This document shows positions 56,101 through 64,000 of a stretch of DNA of 64,000 nucleotides, piece by piece. The stretch lies in NCBI GenBank assembly GCA_016721185.1, contig JADKIP010000012.1, positions 496,001 through 560,000 on the forward strand, written 5' to 3'. The stretch comes from Candidatus Dechloromonas phosphorivorans (GTDB taxonomy: Bacteria > Pseudomonadota > Gammaproteobacteria > Burkholderiales > Rhodocyclaceae). Each line of letters starts with the position of its first letter. Positions within the stretch are counted from its first letter, which is position 1. The notes under the pieces are model-generated. The model had not been told where the DNA came from. It worked only from the letters and a program-made list of their open reading frames with translations, and did no database searches. A program made the position numbers and the translations under genes.

Positions 56101-57526
56101 CGAAATATTTGCCCACATCCTGCAAAGCCTGGAGATGCCCTTCCAGCTCGCCGCCGACGGCCCCCGGGCGCTTGCCGAAATAGCCGCTGCCGAGCAGGCC
56201 GGGCAGCCCTTCGGACTGCTCATCATTGACTGGAAAATGCCGGATATGGACGGCGTCGAGCTGCTCGGCGAAATTCGCCGCGGCATGAACGGCGAGGCCG
56301 AACCAGCGGTGATCATGTGCACGGCCTACGATCAGGACGAACTCCTGAGTGCGCTGGGACAACAACAAATCGGGGCAGTGCTGGGCAAGCCGGTCACACC
56401 GTCCTCGCTCTTCGACAGCATTGTCTATGCGCTGCACTGCGAGCCGGGCAGCGTCAGCGAGCGACGGGCGCTACCGGCCGCCAGGACGCAAAAATTTGCC
56501 GGCCAGCGAGTGCTGCTGGTTGAGGACAACGAGGTGAACCGCGAACTGGCGGAGGAAATGCTCGCGGCCCTCGGGCTGAGGGTTGATCTCGCCGAAAATG
56601 GCCAGGAGGCCATCGCGCAGATTCAACAGACGGCCTACGATCTGGTGCTGATGGATTGCCAGATGCCGGTGATGGATGGCTACGAAGCAACGCAACGGAT
56701 TCGCCAGGAATTGCAGATGCACGAACTGCCGATCATCGCCATGACCGCCAACGCCCTGCCCCGCGACCGGGAACGTTGCCTGGGCACGGGGATGAACGAC
56801 CACATTCCCAAGCCGATCGATGTGGCCGTCCTTCACGCAACGCTGGCCCGCTGGCTGGGCACGCCAGCCGATGCACCGGACTCGTCGGCGGCGCCACCCG
56901 TCAGCCCGCCGGCCCTGCCCGAACTCGACAGCGCTGCCGCCCTCGCCCGCCTGGGCGGCAATCGCCAGATGTATCGACGTTTGCTTGGCCGCTTCCAGGA
57001 AAATCAGCGCGACGTTATCGAACGCCTGACGCATGCCCGTGAGCAAGGCGATAGCGCGACACTGATCCTCGCCAGCCATACCCTGCGCGGTTTGGCCGGG
57101 AACATCGGCGCAGATCGCCTGGCGACACTGGCCGGCCAACTAGAAGATCGCCTAAAAGCCGACCAAGAGGCAAACCCAAAACCCGAACAGACTGCGAATG
57201 CAGCAGACATCGCAGGGATGATCAATCAACTTGCATCCGTCCTCCAGCCTATTCTCACCATGACCCTGCAGACCGAGAACGCCGCGCCGAGATCGCCTCA
57301 TGCCGAACCGGACGAGGCGACCCGACGCAACGCAATTTCACAGCTGCAACAGCTCCTCGAGAATGACGATGCCACGGCTACCCGCTACTTCGATGAAATA
57401 TCGGGCTGGCTGACCGAGCTGGCGGAACCCGCGCTGGCCGAACAACTGGCACGGCAGATCGGCCGCTATGAATTCGAAGAAGCCAGCCTCACCCTGCAAC
57501 AACTATCCCGCCTACTGAATCCTTGA
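53192..57526 (+). CDS. Large hybrid sensor histidine kinase (Cache-HAMP-PAS-HK-REC-REC-HPt)
   Basis: The 1444-residue inner-membrane sensor runs as follows: transmembrane segment about 17-38, large periplasmic dCache-like sensor to about 340, second membrane helix about 345-368, HAMP, two PAS domains (IFDNASVGIVSLG; LLDTIPNPIFYKG), phospho-His H723 in LANMSHEIRTPMNAI, and ATPase boxes NLVGNAIKFT and GGTGLGLSI. Receiver 1 has LVVDDNAGAR and D1013; receiver 2 has LVEDNEVNRE and D1155. An HPt domain with H1296 in ASHTLRGLAGNIG completes it. A full phosphorelay is thus on one chain. ATG 53192 follows AGGGGAG. The partner regulator starts 11 bp downstream. Confidence 0.95.
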   Translation: MFKGVSFRKPGFANSLVLRIGLLVLFSLAAFTFCLYVLIGRPTIERLAETQMHLAAEQLEARYSRLLKSVEVTLRSSQGWGLSGDLDHTELARFNEFFFPIIANHGEIASVIFAHESGREILLLLSQQGEWINRLSNPTEWGRQTYWVTWNANREIVSIEMREIDYDARQRPWFKGAMTLPNAQAVHWTDPYIFYTTKDPGITAAMRWTGGDGSTYIIGHDVRLSSIADYTTHLTLGTRGSVALFLNDGKIIAPPHDPRFSNAAKINQAVLKTADELDLPELAEGFRRWQADPNPDSKLHAFSRPDGRWLSLFQPIQSNGHQVWLGTVAPESDFVPITRQDLWLLGLITVLAVMLGMAVAVRVAGRFGEPLAALADDSERIGRLDLDQPISTDAPWREITQLASTLEQMRQQLCNGRQALKEANAELEHKVAERTLALRQSQESLQTREAFFRAIFDNASVGIVSLGPDHRPKLVNRAFANFIDYPIDTLLQQPDAPLLPPAERERIKRALDDIAGGQSTGLRSEFEFLDRNGTTRWGDVQIAAVRNESGELDSLLITVLDISDRREIEMELIRQFTFLQALLDTIPNPIFYKGAHTRFLGCNRAYETFFGIGRGSFIGKRVLDLDYLPAEIRQAYQAEDEQIIAEGSRTTREVAMQAADGSLRDMLYSVNGFRAPDGTPGGLIGVIVDITAQKEGEREAERARAAAESASAAKADFLANMSHEIRTPMNAIIGMTHLALQTELTPRQKNYLSKVDNAAKGLLGIINDILDLSKIDAGMMLFERTPFSLDATLQHLADLSTLKAQERGLEMLFDVAPEIPDRLIGDPMRLGQVLLNLVGNAIKFTEAGDITVSIKRLNQHESGIVLRFEVSDTGIGMSLEEQAQLFTAFTQADTSTTRKYGGTGLGLSICKRIIDQLGGKISVSSQPGQGSKFAFELPFELPTDEVERPRRIGLPDSLRTLVVDDNAGAREIFAHILQSLEMPFQLAADGPRALAEIAAAEQAGQPFGLLIIDWKMPDMDGVELLGEIRRGMNGEAEPAVIMCTAYDQDELLSALGQQQIGAVLGKPVTPSSLFDSIVYALHCEPGSVSERRALPAARTQKFAGQRVLLVEDNEVNRELAEEMLAALGLRVDLAENGQEAIAQIQQTAYDLVLMDCQMPVMDGYEATQRIRQELQMHELPIIAMTANALPRDRERCLGTGMNDHIPKPIDVAVLHATLARWLGTPADAPDSSAAPPVSPPALPELDSAAALARLGGNRQMYRRLLGRFQENQRDVIERLTHAREQGDSATLILASHTLRGLAGNIGADRLATLAGQLEDRLKADQEANPKPEQTANAADIAGMINQLASVLQPILTMTLQTENAAPRSPHAEPDEATRRNAISQLQQLLENDDATATRYFDEISGWLTELAEPALAEQLARQIGRYEFEEASLTLQQLSRLLNP

Positions 57527-57537
57527 CCGGAGAAGAA

Positions 57538-58668
57538 ATGTCGAACCTGCTCCCCAAACAAAGCATTCTGGTTGTCGACGACATCCCGGATAACATTGAT
57601 CTGCTGACCGAAGTCCTCGCCGCCGACTACCACATCCGGGTTGCCACCTCGGGCGAGAAGGCGTTGAAGATTGTCTATTCGGACAATCCGCCCGATCTGA
57701 TCCTGCTCGACATCATGATGCCGGGTCTCAGTGGTCTGGAAATCTGCCGCCGCCTCAAAGCCAACCCGGATCGGCGCCGGATTCCGATCATTTTCGTCAC
57801 GGCGATGACCAGTGTTGAGGATGAAGAACGCGGTCTGGAACTCGGGGCCGTCGATTACATCACCAAGCCGATCAGCCCGCCCATCGTCCGGGCGCGCGTG
57901 CGGACGCATCTTGCCCTTTACGATCAATGACGCGAACTGGAGCGCATGGTGCGCCAACGCACTCATGAGCTGATCACCACCCGCCAGCAGATCATCCGGC
58001 GCCTTGGTCGGGCCGCCGAATTCAAGGACAACGAAACCGGCAACCACGTCCTGCGCATGAGCCACTACAGCCGCCTGATCGCCGAAGCCCACGGCCTGGG
58101 CACGGAGGCGGCCGATATCGTGTTCAGCACGGCGCCGATGCACGATATCGGCAAGATCGGCATTCCGGACTCCATCCTGCTCAAACCGGGCAAGCTCGAC
58201 GCCGACGAATGGGAAATCATGCGCCAGCACCCGCTGATGGGTGCCGAAATCATTGGCAAACACGACAATGAACTGCTCGAAACCGCACGCATAATTTCGC
58301 TCTCGCACCATGAAAAATGGGATGGCAGCGGCTACCCACTCGGCCTGAAAGGCGAAGAGATCCCGCTTGAGGGACGAATCGTCGCCCTGGCCGACGTGCT
58401 CGACGCCCTGTTATCGAAGCGCCCCTACAAACCGGCATTTTCTGTCGAGCATTCGCTTGAGCTGATCGAAGCCGAAAGCGGCCGACATTTTGATCCGGCC
58501 CTGATGGTCGCTCTCAAGAAAGCCTTGCCGGAAATCCTCCGTATCAAGGAAATATTCGCTGATGAATACGGTGCTTTGACTGATCTGGAATTCAAGATCA
58601 ACGAGGTTTTCAGCCACGAAAATAGTGCCGAGGGCTACCCGGGCGTACTTTTCAGCATCAAGGATTGA
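57538..58668 (+). pseudogene. Receiver/HD-GYP c-di-GMP phosphodiesterase regulator interrupted by an in-frame stop
   Basis: The receiver domain (ILVVDDIPDNIDLL, D in LILLDIMMPGLSG, K in DYITKPISPP) ends with LALYDQ, followed by TGA at 57928-57930. The same frame then continues RELERMVRQRTHEL, the usual coiled linker, into a complete HD-GYP domain: GNHVLRMSHYS, MHDIGKIGIPD, HHEKWDGSGYPLGL and LADVLDALLSKRPYK. A single C-to-T change (CGA to TGA) explains the stop. As written, it yields a stand-alone receiver of 130 residues, while ATG 57946 could restart a stand-alone HD-GYP protein. The ribosome site GGAGAAG precedes ATG 57538. It is the cognate output of the upstream hybrid kinase. Confidence 0.88.
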
Positions 58669-58729
58669 CCAGGCAATCGCTTCGATTTTTGGCTTTTTTT
58701 GCCGTCGACCGTAGGGCCGAAAATCCCTG

Positions 58730-59182
58730 CTATTCCGGCGCTCGCGAATCGATACTGAGGGTCACCGGGCCATCGTTGATCAGGCTGACCTGCATATCGG
58801 CGCCAAACACGCCGCTCGGCACCGGCTTGCCCAACTCGATAGCCAGCTTTTCGACAAAGCGCGCAAAGAGTGGCTGGGAAATCTCCCCTGGCGCTGCCCG
58901 GCTCCATGAGGGCCGGTTGCCCTTCTTCACCGAGGCGTAAAGCGTAAATTGCGACACCGCCAGAATGTCACCAGCGGCCTCCTGAACACTGCAATTCATC
59001 ACACCGTTTGCATCAGCAAAAAGCCGCAGGCGAACTATTTTTCCGGCCATCCAGGTCAGATCGGCCTCGCCATCCGCAGCCTCAAAACCCGCCAGCACCA
59101 GCAGGCCGTGGCCGATTTTTCCGCTGATTTGGCCGTCGACCGCAACCGCTGCTTCCCGCACTCGCTGAACCACGACGCGCAT
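58730..59182 (-). CDS. dtd: D-aminoacyl-tRNA deacylase
   Basis: The 150-residue enzyme recycles D-amino acids mischarged onto tRNA. The motifs SQFTLYASVKKGNRPS and NDGPVTLSID (Gly-cisPro-type region GPVT) are the diagnostic DTD signatures. The start MRVVVQRV is the usual family start. It is the first gene of a short minus-strand pair with a convergent HD-GYP gene on the 3' side. Confidence 0.96.
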   Translation of the reverse strand: MRVVVQRVREAAVAVDGQISGKIGHGLLVLAGFEAADGEADLTWMAGKIVRLRLFADANGVMNCSVQEAAGDILAVSQFTLYASVKKGNRPSWSRAAPGEISQPLFARFVEKLAIELGKPVPSGVFGADMQVSLINDGPVTLSIDSRAPE

Positions 59183-59232
59183 CGTTCAATGCCGCGGACG
59201 AGGTGCAATGGCTGCGATGATGAGCGCAAAAA

Positions 59233-59673
59233 TCATGGCGTCGAATCGCCAGAACCGGGCTTGTCGAGCGCAGGCGCCGGGGTTTCCCGGCTTCCGCCCA
59301 GCAGCGTCCGCAGGCCGAAATAAGGCTTTTCGGGTGGCGCATCGATCGGCTCGGGCTGCGGCCTGGTGGCACGCTCTGCCGCAAGATTCGCCGCCAGTTC
59401 AAGGTTGCGCTTTTCCTGTTCGGCCAGCCGGCTTTCAAGATCGCTGACCTGGCGCGTCAGGCGCGACACCGCCCATTGCCGGCGAATCACGGCGGGCGAC
59501 GAAACCAGACCGGCGACCAGCACGCCGAGTCCGAGTGCCAGCAGCAGCAACAGCGCCAACGAGCCATCAAAACCCCAGAGGCCGAGCGTGACCGTTACCG
59601 GGATGTTGTTTTGCAGGGCAAAAATAACCGCCCCGGCCGCAATGACGATACCGAAGATCAAGGCGAGTTGCAT
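59233..59673 (-). CDS. LapA-domain (DUF1049) membrane protein
   Basis: The 146-residue protein has two transmembrane helices (LALIFGIVIAAGAVIFAL; LALLLLLALGLGVLVAGLV) with the LapA-type QNNIPVTV between them. A cytoplasmic coiled coil (LTRQVSDLESRLAEQEKRNL) and a Pro-rich tail follow. The family resembles LapA/YciS, which with LapB regulates LPS synthesis; no lapB is seen nearby, so the role is open. ATG 59673 follows GGAAAGGAAG; the seven codons before it are less likely. Confidence 0.8.
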   Translation of the reverse strand: MQLALIFGIVIAAGAVIFALQNNIPVTVTLGLWGFDGSLALLLLLALGLGVLVAGLVSSPAVIRRQWAVSRLTRQVSDLESRLAEQEKRNLELAANLAAERATRPQPEPIDAPPEKPYFGLRTLLGGSRETPAPALDKPGSGDSTP

Positions 59674-59934
59674 GAATGACTTCCTTTCCTGCACGCGGCA
59701 ATTTCTTGCCGTCGATTAATCGAATTTCAGCTTGAATACCGGTCGACCGCAGCCGGCTGACTATTTAAGCACTGAGCATCGCCTAGTCTTACCGCCCGAG
59801 CTATTGCCGTCAAGCTGACTGACCGGTGAAGCGGACTAATGCGGCAACTGCCGCAAAAATTGTCTTATCGGCCAAAACTGCGAACCCAATCCGCACGGCA
59901 TGGTCAATAACACTACTGTCAGGGAGACATTCAA
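59674..59934. promoter_or_regulatory. Divergent promoter region between lapA-like and DUF2189 genes
   Basis: This 261-bp spacer has no gene. It contains the only intergenic copy of the repeated 10-mer (59742-59751) and a dyad TGCGGCA/TGCCGCA near 59838-59853. The DUF2189 gene has a clear CAGGGAGAC ribosome site at 59921-59929. No confident -35/-10 pair was identified. Confidence 0.4.
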
Positions 59935-60708
59935 ATGAAAAACTCTTTTAACCGATTAAATCTGAGTAACGCCGTGCCGTCCGTTCGCCAGGTCACACCC
60001 GCCCACATTATTTCCTGGCTCAGCGCCGGCTGGCGGGATGTTCGGGCAAACCCCGTGCCCAGCATTGCCTACGGGTTGCTTTTCGGTATCGGCGGCGACC
60101 TCATTTTGCTCGCCAGCATCGGTCGACCGCACCTCTTTGCCGTCGCGGTCTCAGGCTTTTTTCTGATCGCACCGCTACTTGCCGCCGGACTCTACGAACT
60201 GAGTCGCCGGCAAGGCAGCACGCCGCGGGCCACGTTCATCGACTCGCTCATGGTCTTCCGTCGCAACAGCAAATCGATTGCACTTTTCGGCCTGCTGCTC
60301 GGCGTGCTCACCCTGATCTGGGAACGAACCTCGGCGATGGCCTTTGCCGGATTGGGCGAGGCTTCAGGCAGCAACATATTCCAGTTGGCCAGCCGTACCC
60401 TGGCAGACGGCAATGATGGCGGTGTCGTGATGACCTGGCTGGCGCTCGGCGCCATGCTGGCCTTGCTTTCTTTTGTGATCAGCGTCGTCTCGCTGCCCCT
60501 GATCATCGACCGGCAAGTCGGCGTAACCAGAGCGGTGCTGACCAGCTTGAGTGCCTTTGCCGGCAATGTCGTCACCCTGCTGCTCTGGGCGGCCTGCATC
60601 GTTGCCCTGACCCTGCTCGGTTTTGCCACGCTGCTCTTCGGGCTGGTCATCATCATGCCCATTCTCGGCCACGCCTCGTGGCATGCCTATCGCGACCTGG
60701 TCGAATAG
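59935..60708 (+). CDS. DUF2189 integral membrane protein
   Basis: The 257-residue inner-membrane protein has about six hydrophobic segments. The N-terminal VRQVTPAHIISWLSAGWRDV and the ending ILGHASWHAYRDLV are the DUF2189 hallmarks. The family is frequent in proteobacteria with microaerobic respiration, often near cytochrome oxidase genes, but function is unknown and no oxidase gene is present here. It stands alone; the convergent thioredoxin-like gene ends 25 bp beyond its stop. Confidence 0.85.
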   Translation: MKNSFNRLNLSNAVPSVRQVTPAHIISWLSAGWRDVRANPVPSIAYGLLFGIGGDLILLASIGRPHLFAVAVSGFFLIAPLLAAGLYELSRRQGSTPRATFIDSLMVFRRNSKSIALFGLLLGVLTLIWERTSAMAFAGLGEASGSNIFQLASRTLADGNDGGVVMTWLALGAMLALLSFVISVVSLPLIIDRQVGVTRAVLTSLSAFAGNVVTLLLWAACIVALTLLGFATLLFGLVIIMPILGHASWHAYRDLVE

Positions 60709-60733
60709 CTGCCCGGCCGCAAGGCCGGGTGGA

Positions 60734-61048
60734 TCACAAAGTTTGCTGCAAACCCTGGCGAATGGCCTGGGCCTCGCTTGGCCTCACCAGGCGGGCAACT
60801 TCCTTGCCCTGCTGCAGGAAAATCAGCGTTGGCCAGAGCTTGACGGCAAACGAGCGGCCGAGCCGGCGGCCGGGGCCATCTTCGATCTTGAGATGCCGAA
60901 CCTGTGGATAAGCGGCCAGCGCTTCACCGATCAGAGGCTGCGCGCCCAGACAGTGGCCGCACCAGCTCGCGCCGAATTCGATCATGGTGGGCTCAAGCAG
61001 CGCATCGATTGCTTCGCGCCCGGGTTCAACAGTGTCGTTTGTGCTCAT
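60734..61048 (-). CDS. Thioredoxin-like protein
   Basis: The 104-residue cytoplasmic protein has a thioredoxin fold. The active site is FGASWCGHCLGAQPLIG (WCGHC rather than the classical WCGPC, giving a more PDI-like redox motif), with the cis-Pro in LWPTLIFLQQGKEV. No signal peptide is present. The substrate is unknown. It lies 34 bp downstream of the antiporter gene on the same strand, so they may be cotranscribed. Confidence 0.9.
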   Translation of the reverse strand: MSTNDTVEPGREAIDALLEPTMIEFGASWCGHCLGAQPLIGEALAAYPQVRHLKIEDGPGRRLGRSFAVKLWPTLIFLQQGKEVARLVRPSEAQAIRQGLQQTL

Positions 61049-61082
61049 GATCTTCGCCCTCTTTCATTCGGCAAGCCGGCAC

Positions 61083-62282
61083 TCAACTGGTCCGGAAAAT
61101 GATTTCCTTCAACCGCGCCAGCTTCGGCGCCACCATCGGCACGGTCAGCATGGTGCTGGCAATCGCCATCAACAATAGCGCGGTAAAAGCTTCGCTGGTA
61201 ATGATTTGCTTGTCGAGCAGGATGTTGACAAAAATGATCATGATCAGCGCCTTGGTTTGCAGCAGCCAGCCGATGATGCTGGCTTCGCCGGGCGCCCATT
61301 TGAGGATGCGGCCGGCGAGATGAACGCCGATCAGCTTGCCGGCCACCGAGGCGACGAGCAGCAAGCCGGCAGCGACGAAGACCGCCTCGCCGCCCATCGT
61401 CCAGTTGGTGCGCAGGCCGGTGCTGAGGAAGAAAACCGGCATGATGACGAGCAGCACATGGTGGCGCAGCAAGTCCATTTGTGCCTGGTCGAACCACTCG
61501 GCTTCCATGATCGCCCCGGCCAGAAAGGCGCCGACCATGAAGTGCAGGCCGGCCCAGTCAGCGCCAAAACTGCATACGGCCAGCCAGATCAACGCGACGT
61601 ACCAGCGGTCGCGCTCGCCCAGCCAGCGCATCAATTGACGGAAGCCGTAGCCGAAAAGGGCAAAGGCGAGCAGGAAAGCCACCTGTTTGCCGACCCGTTC
61701 CCAGTCCATCAGGATCAGCGCCAGCACGCCCCAGATAGCGATGTCGTCGAGGCTGGCGTAGCGCAGGATGCGCTGGCCGATCGGCTGGCGCAGCACGTCG
61801 AGTTTTTCCATCAACAGAATCAGGATAGGCAGCGCCGTCACCGCGCAGGCCATGCCGACGCCGAGCACGAATTGCCAGGTCAGCGCTTTTGGCCCCATCC
61901 AGCCGTCGACCGCAAGCATGCCGGCAGCGGCGAGGCAACCGAAGAGCAGCGGCGTACCGAGCGCCAGCCCGGCCGTGATACTGCTTTCCCGGCGGTGCGC
62001 CCAGGCTTTTTTCAGGTCGAGCTCAATGCCGGCGATGCAGACGAACAACATCACCGCCCACCAGGCAATGCCATTCAGGGATTGAACCACCGCCGGGTTG
62101 AAGACGAAGCTGTAATAGTCGGGAAACACCCGGCCGAGAATGCCTGGCCCGAGCAGGATGCCGGTGATGATTTGGACGACGACCAGTGGCGCGAAATAAT
62201 CGGTTCGGCCGAGCCGCCAGATCAGGTAGGGCACGGTGAAAATGATCGTCATTGCGATCAGGAAAATTTCAGTGGTATTCAT
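61083..62282 (-). CDS. CPA2-family cation:proton antiporter
   Basis: The 399-residue inner-membrane exchanger has 11-13 hydrophobic segments. GILLGPGILGRVFPDYY and VAGKLIGVHLAGRILKW-like half-motifs, ILRYASLDDIAIW (the acidic pair at the ion site) and FVCIAGIELDLKKAW place it in the KefB/NapA-like CPA2 group. No RCK/TrkA-N domain is attached. The ion (Na+ or K+) is not determinable. Start ATG 62282 begins MNTTEIFLIAMTIIF; longer N-terminal frames overlap the neighbouring HPP gene. Confidence 0.9.
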   Translation of the reverse strand: MNTTEIFLIAMTIIFTVPYLIWRLGRTDYFAPLVVVQIITGILLGPGILGRVFPDYYSFVFNPAVVQSLNGIAWWAVMLFVCIAGIELDLKKAWAHRRESSITAGLALGTPLLFGCLAAAGMLAVDGWMGPKALTWQFVLGVGMACAVTALPILILLMEKLDVLRQPIGQRILRYASLDDIAIWGVLALILMDWERVGKQVAFLLAFALFGYGFRQLMRWLGERDRWYVALIWLAVCSFGADWAGLHFMVGAFLAGAIMEAEWFDQAQMDLLRHHVLLVIMPVFFLSTGLRTNWTMGGEAVFVAAGLLLVASVAGKLIGVHLAGRILKWAPGEASIIGWLLQTKALIMIIFVNILLDKQIITSEAFTALLLMAIASTMLTVPMVAPKLARLKEIIFRTS

Positions 62283-62373
62283 CGTGGAGCGCTGGGGGCC
62301 TTGAGAGGGCAATGCGGGGGCGATGCGGGCGAGGCTGCATTTTACGCTGGGCCGCTGGCACGGCGACTCAGCT

Positions 62374-63525
62374 TCAAACCCTCGCCGCAGCGGCGGCATG
62401 GCGTTGGTAAATTGCCGCCAACAGGTCGGTCTGGGTCAACACACCGACCAGACGCTGGCGGTGATCGATCACCGGAAGAATCGCCGGATGCTCGTTGGCG
62501 GTGAGCAGGCCGACAATTTCACTCACCGGCGTATCGGTTTTAGCCAGCACCAGGCGTTGGCTCATGATCTGGCCGACGACTTCCGGCTTGTCGGAATAAG
62601 CCGAAGGCGTCGGGCGGAGCAGGCGGCGGATATTGTCGCCAATCCCCTGCCCCGGGTCGGCATGAACGTGGCGCAGGAAATTTTCCATGGTCAGCACGCC
62701 AATCACCCGCTGGCCGGCATCCACCACCGGCAGCCCGTGCAGATGGTGTTCCTTCATCAGCGCCCAGGCTTCGTTCAACTCGGTGCCGAACTCGACGCTC
62801 AGCACCTCGCTGCTCATGATGTCGGCAGAGCAGCGTTTATCGTGTCGCTGGTGGGCATGAGCCGTTGCCAGGTCGTAGATGCGGACCAGGTCGTCTTCGC
62901 TGACATCGAGATAGGTGTCGAGCTTTTCCAGCGCGTGTTGCAGGTCTTCGTGGCGAATGCTGCTGCGCGGTGGGTGGGCTTTCTTGGGGCTGCTTGCGGC
63001 CGGAATACATTGTGGATAGCGCCGGCCGGGCAGCAGATTATTGATCGCCAGCACCGCGACCAGCGCGGCCAGTGCGTTAAGACCGGCGGTGAGCAGCGAA
63101 ACCGGATGCTGCTGGGCGGCCAGTGCAAACACCACGGCCATCGCACCACCGGGCGGGTGGATGCAGCGCAGCAGCGCGGTTACCCAGATCGCCAGACCGA
63201 GCGCGACAGCGACGGCGAGAAAAGTCGGTTGGATCCAGGCGCCGCAAAGGGCGCCGATGATGGCCGAAATCAACAGCCCGCCAATCAGCGACCAGGGCTG
63301 AGCCAGGGGGCTGTGCGGCAAAGCAAAAAGAATCACTGCCGAAGCGCCGAGCGGCGCCAGCAAATAACTGAGCCCCGGCCCGGCTGGCACAACGGTAAGC
63401 ACGGCCTGCATCAACAACATGCCGAGAAACCCGGCCAGAGCACTGCTCCAGCGTTCGCGCCGGGAAAGCGGCGCGGCATCGGCGATCAGGTAACGCAGAG
63501 AAAACTGGTGCAGGGATTTTTTCAT
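62374..63525 (-). CDS. HPP-family membrane protein with tandem CBS domains
   Basis: The 383-residue protein has an N-terminal HPP domain of four transmembrane helices with the family tag LLRCIHPPGGAMAVVFAL (HPP), followed by two CBS domains (IMSSEVLSVEFGTELNEAW...VVDAGQRVIGVLTMENFLRH; IMSQRLVLAKTDTPVSEIV...). HPP proteins have been linked to nitrite transport in plastids and cyanobacteria; CBS pairs usually bind adenine nucleotides. A regulated membrane transporter is inferred. ATG 63525 was chosen because it starts the conserved MKKSLHQFSLRYL. Confidence 0.88.
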   Translation of the reverse strand: MKKSLHQFSLRYLIADAAPLSRRERWSSALAGFLGMLLMQAVLTVVPAGPGLSYLLAPLGASAVILFALPHSPLAQPWSLIGGLLISAIIGALCGAWIQPTFLAVAVALGLAIWVTALLRCIHPPGGAMAVVFALAAQQHPVSLLTAGLNALAALVAVLAINNLLPGRRYPQCIPAASSPKKAHPPRSSIRHEDLQHALEKLDTYLDVSEDDLVRIYDLATAHAHQRHDKRCSADIMSSEVLSVEFGTELNEAWALMKEHHLHGLPVVDAGQRVIGVLTMENFLRHVHADPGQGIGDNIRRLLRPTPSAYSDKPEVVGQIMSQRLVLAKTDTPVSEIVGLLTANEHPAILPVIDHRQRLVGVLTQTDLLAAIYQRHAAAAARV

Positions 63526-63669
63526 GACTTTTGTTTCCCCCTGGAAAACACCACTGGACCTGGCCAGCGCTTGAACTGAATGATCATCGCGAAAAGCGCA
63601 TGCGGTGATCCTGGAAACAACGGCGGCCACGGTCAACCCGGAAAAACGGCCAAAAACGGGGCTGAGGTA

Positions 63670-64000
63670 TCAGGCCTTGCACCCGAGATATTCGCGGAAA
63701 ACGCCGAAGGTGACGACGCACTTGACCTCGACAAAGCCGGCCCGGCGCATGGCATCCAGAATGCGCTCAGGCTCGATCGCGAGATCAATGGTGTCGCCGT
63801 AGTATTCCCAGAGCTGTTTGACGTCAGCCTGGCTGCGCCGCAGGCGGGCGAGGAAAGGGACAAGGCCGCCGATGTAGCCGCGCAGCAGCATCTGGCCGAA
63901 ACGGCTTTGCGGCCGGCTGATTTCCATGATGCAGGCGCGACCGCCCGGACGCAGCACGCGCAGGTATTCGCTGAACGCGAGATCGAGATCGCCGACATGG
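63670..64000 (-). CDS. SAM-dependent methyltransferase (UbiE-like), C-terminal part
   Basis: This gene is partial; the 5' end lies beyond base 64000. The visible 109 residues include YLRVLRPGGRACIMEISRP, the post-motif-IV strand of class I methyltransferases in the UbiE/MenG style, and a closing domain WEYYGDTIDLAIEPERI...TFGVFREYLGCKA. The substrate cannot be judged from this part. It may be involved in quinone or lipid methylation, but that is a guess. Confidence 0.8.
   Translation of the reverse strand, partial: HVGDLDLAFSEYLRVLRPGGRACIMEISRPQSRFGQMLLRGYIGGLVPFLARLRRSQADVKQLWEYYGDTIDLAIEPERILDAMRRAGFVEVKCVVTFGVFREYLGCKA

Noticed and set aside
59866..59890. FNR-type site upstream of the DUF2189 gene
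   Set aside because: TTGTCTTATCGGCC does not have the two TTGAT/ATCAA half-sites.

Overview
The window reads as chromosomal DNA of a betaproteobacterium, most likely Rhodocyclales (Dechloromonas/Azonexus-like). The reasons are high G+C, an SAH riboswitch ahead of metH, the block rsmB-DUF4390-ntrY-ntrX-trkA-trkH-hemE-priA, the block def/fmt - LysM protein - dprA - topB, the proteobacterial gshA/gshB pair, several c-type cytochromes and many c-di-GMP and PAS signalling proteins. No tRNA, rRNA, complete insertion sequence, prophage or CRISPR array was seen.

Layout. 1-1.6 kb: the end of a comM-like AAA+ gene and a frameshifted Bcr/CflA-type drug exporter. 1.7-7.4 kb: a minus-strand defence island of Type III modification gene mod, a YhcG (DUF1016) nuclease-family gene and a res helicase whose frame breaks just before the endonuclease motif. 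7.8-11.7 kb: a PAS/GGDEF/EAL protein, a rhodanese and a BamE-like lipoprotein. 11.7-15.6 kb: SAH riboswitch, overlapping terminator and metH. 16-25.7 kb: a chemoreceptor, murB, an amidase, a small cytochrome c, a possible CheZ-like protein, DUF1840, a methyltransferase-like protein, a ROK kinase, a MOSC protein, an MFS transporter and a calcium-binding-motif protein. 25.8-37.4 kb: a minus-strand housekeeping run (priA, hemE, trkH, trkA, ntrX-like, ntrY-like, DUF4390, rsmB). 37.4-45 kb: S1/P1 nuclease, speD, fmt/def, LysM protein, frameshifted dprA and topB. 45-53 kb: PedF-like cytochrome, oxyR, rsuA, DUF1857, ABC-F ATPase, gshA, gshB, apbE. 53-58.7 kb: a very large hybrid sensor kinase with its HD-GYP response regulator, which carries an in-frame stop. 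58.7-64 kb: dtd, LapA-like, DUF2189, thioredoxin-like, CPA2 antiporter, HPP-CBS protein and a partial methyltransferase.

The strongest non-gene signal is a 10-mer, GTYGACCGCA (often extended to GTYGACCGCAGCA), found 26 times on both strands. It lies in genes of unrelated function and is read in several different frames, so it looks like a DNA-level signal resembling the uptake sequences of Neisseriaceae and Pasteurellaceae. A second chromosome-scale signal is two consensus parS cores (in metH and at the end of the S1/P1 nuclease gene) plus one weaker copy, which suggests an origin-proximal location. A DnaA-box cluster with nested AT-rich palindromes lies between hemE and priA.

Four genes carry single-base disruptions (exporter, res, dprA, HD-GYP regulator). 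They are either recent pseudogenes or assembly errors, and this should be settled before any biological reading.
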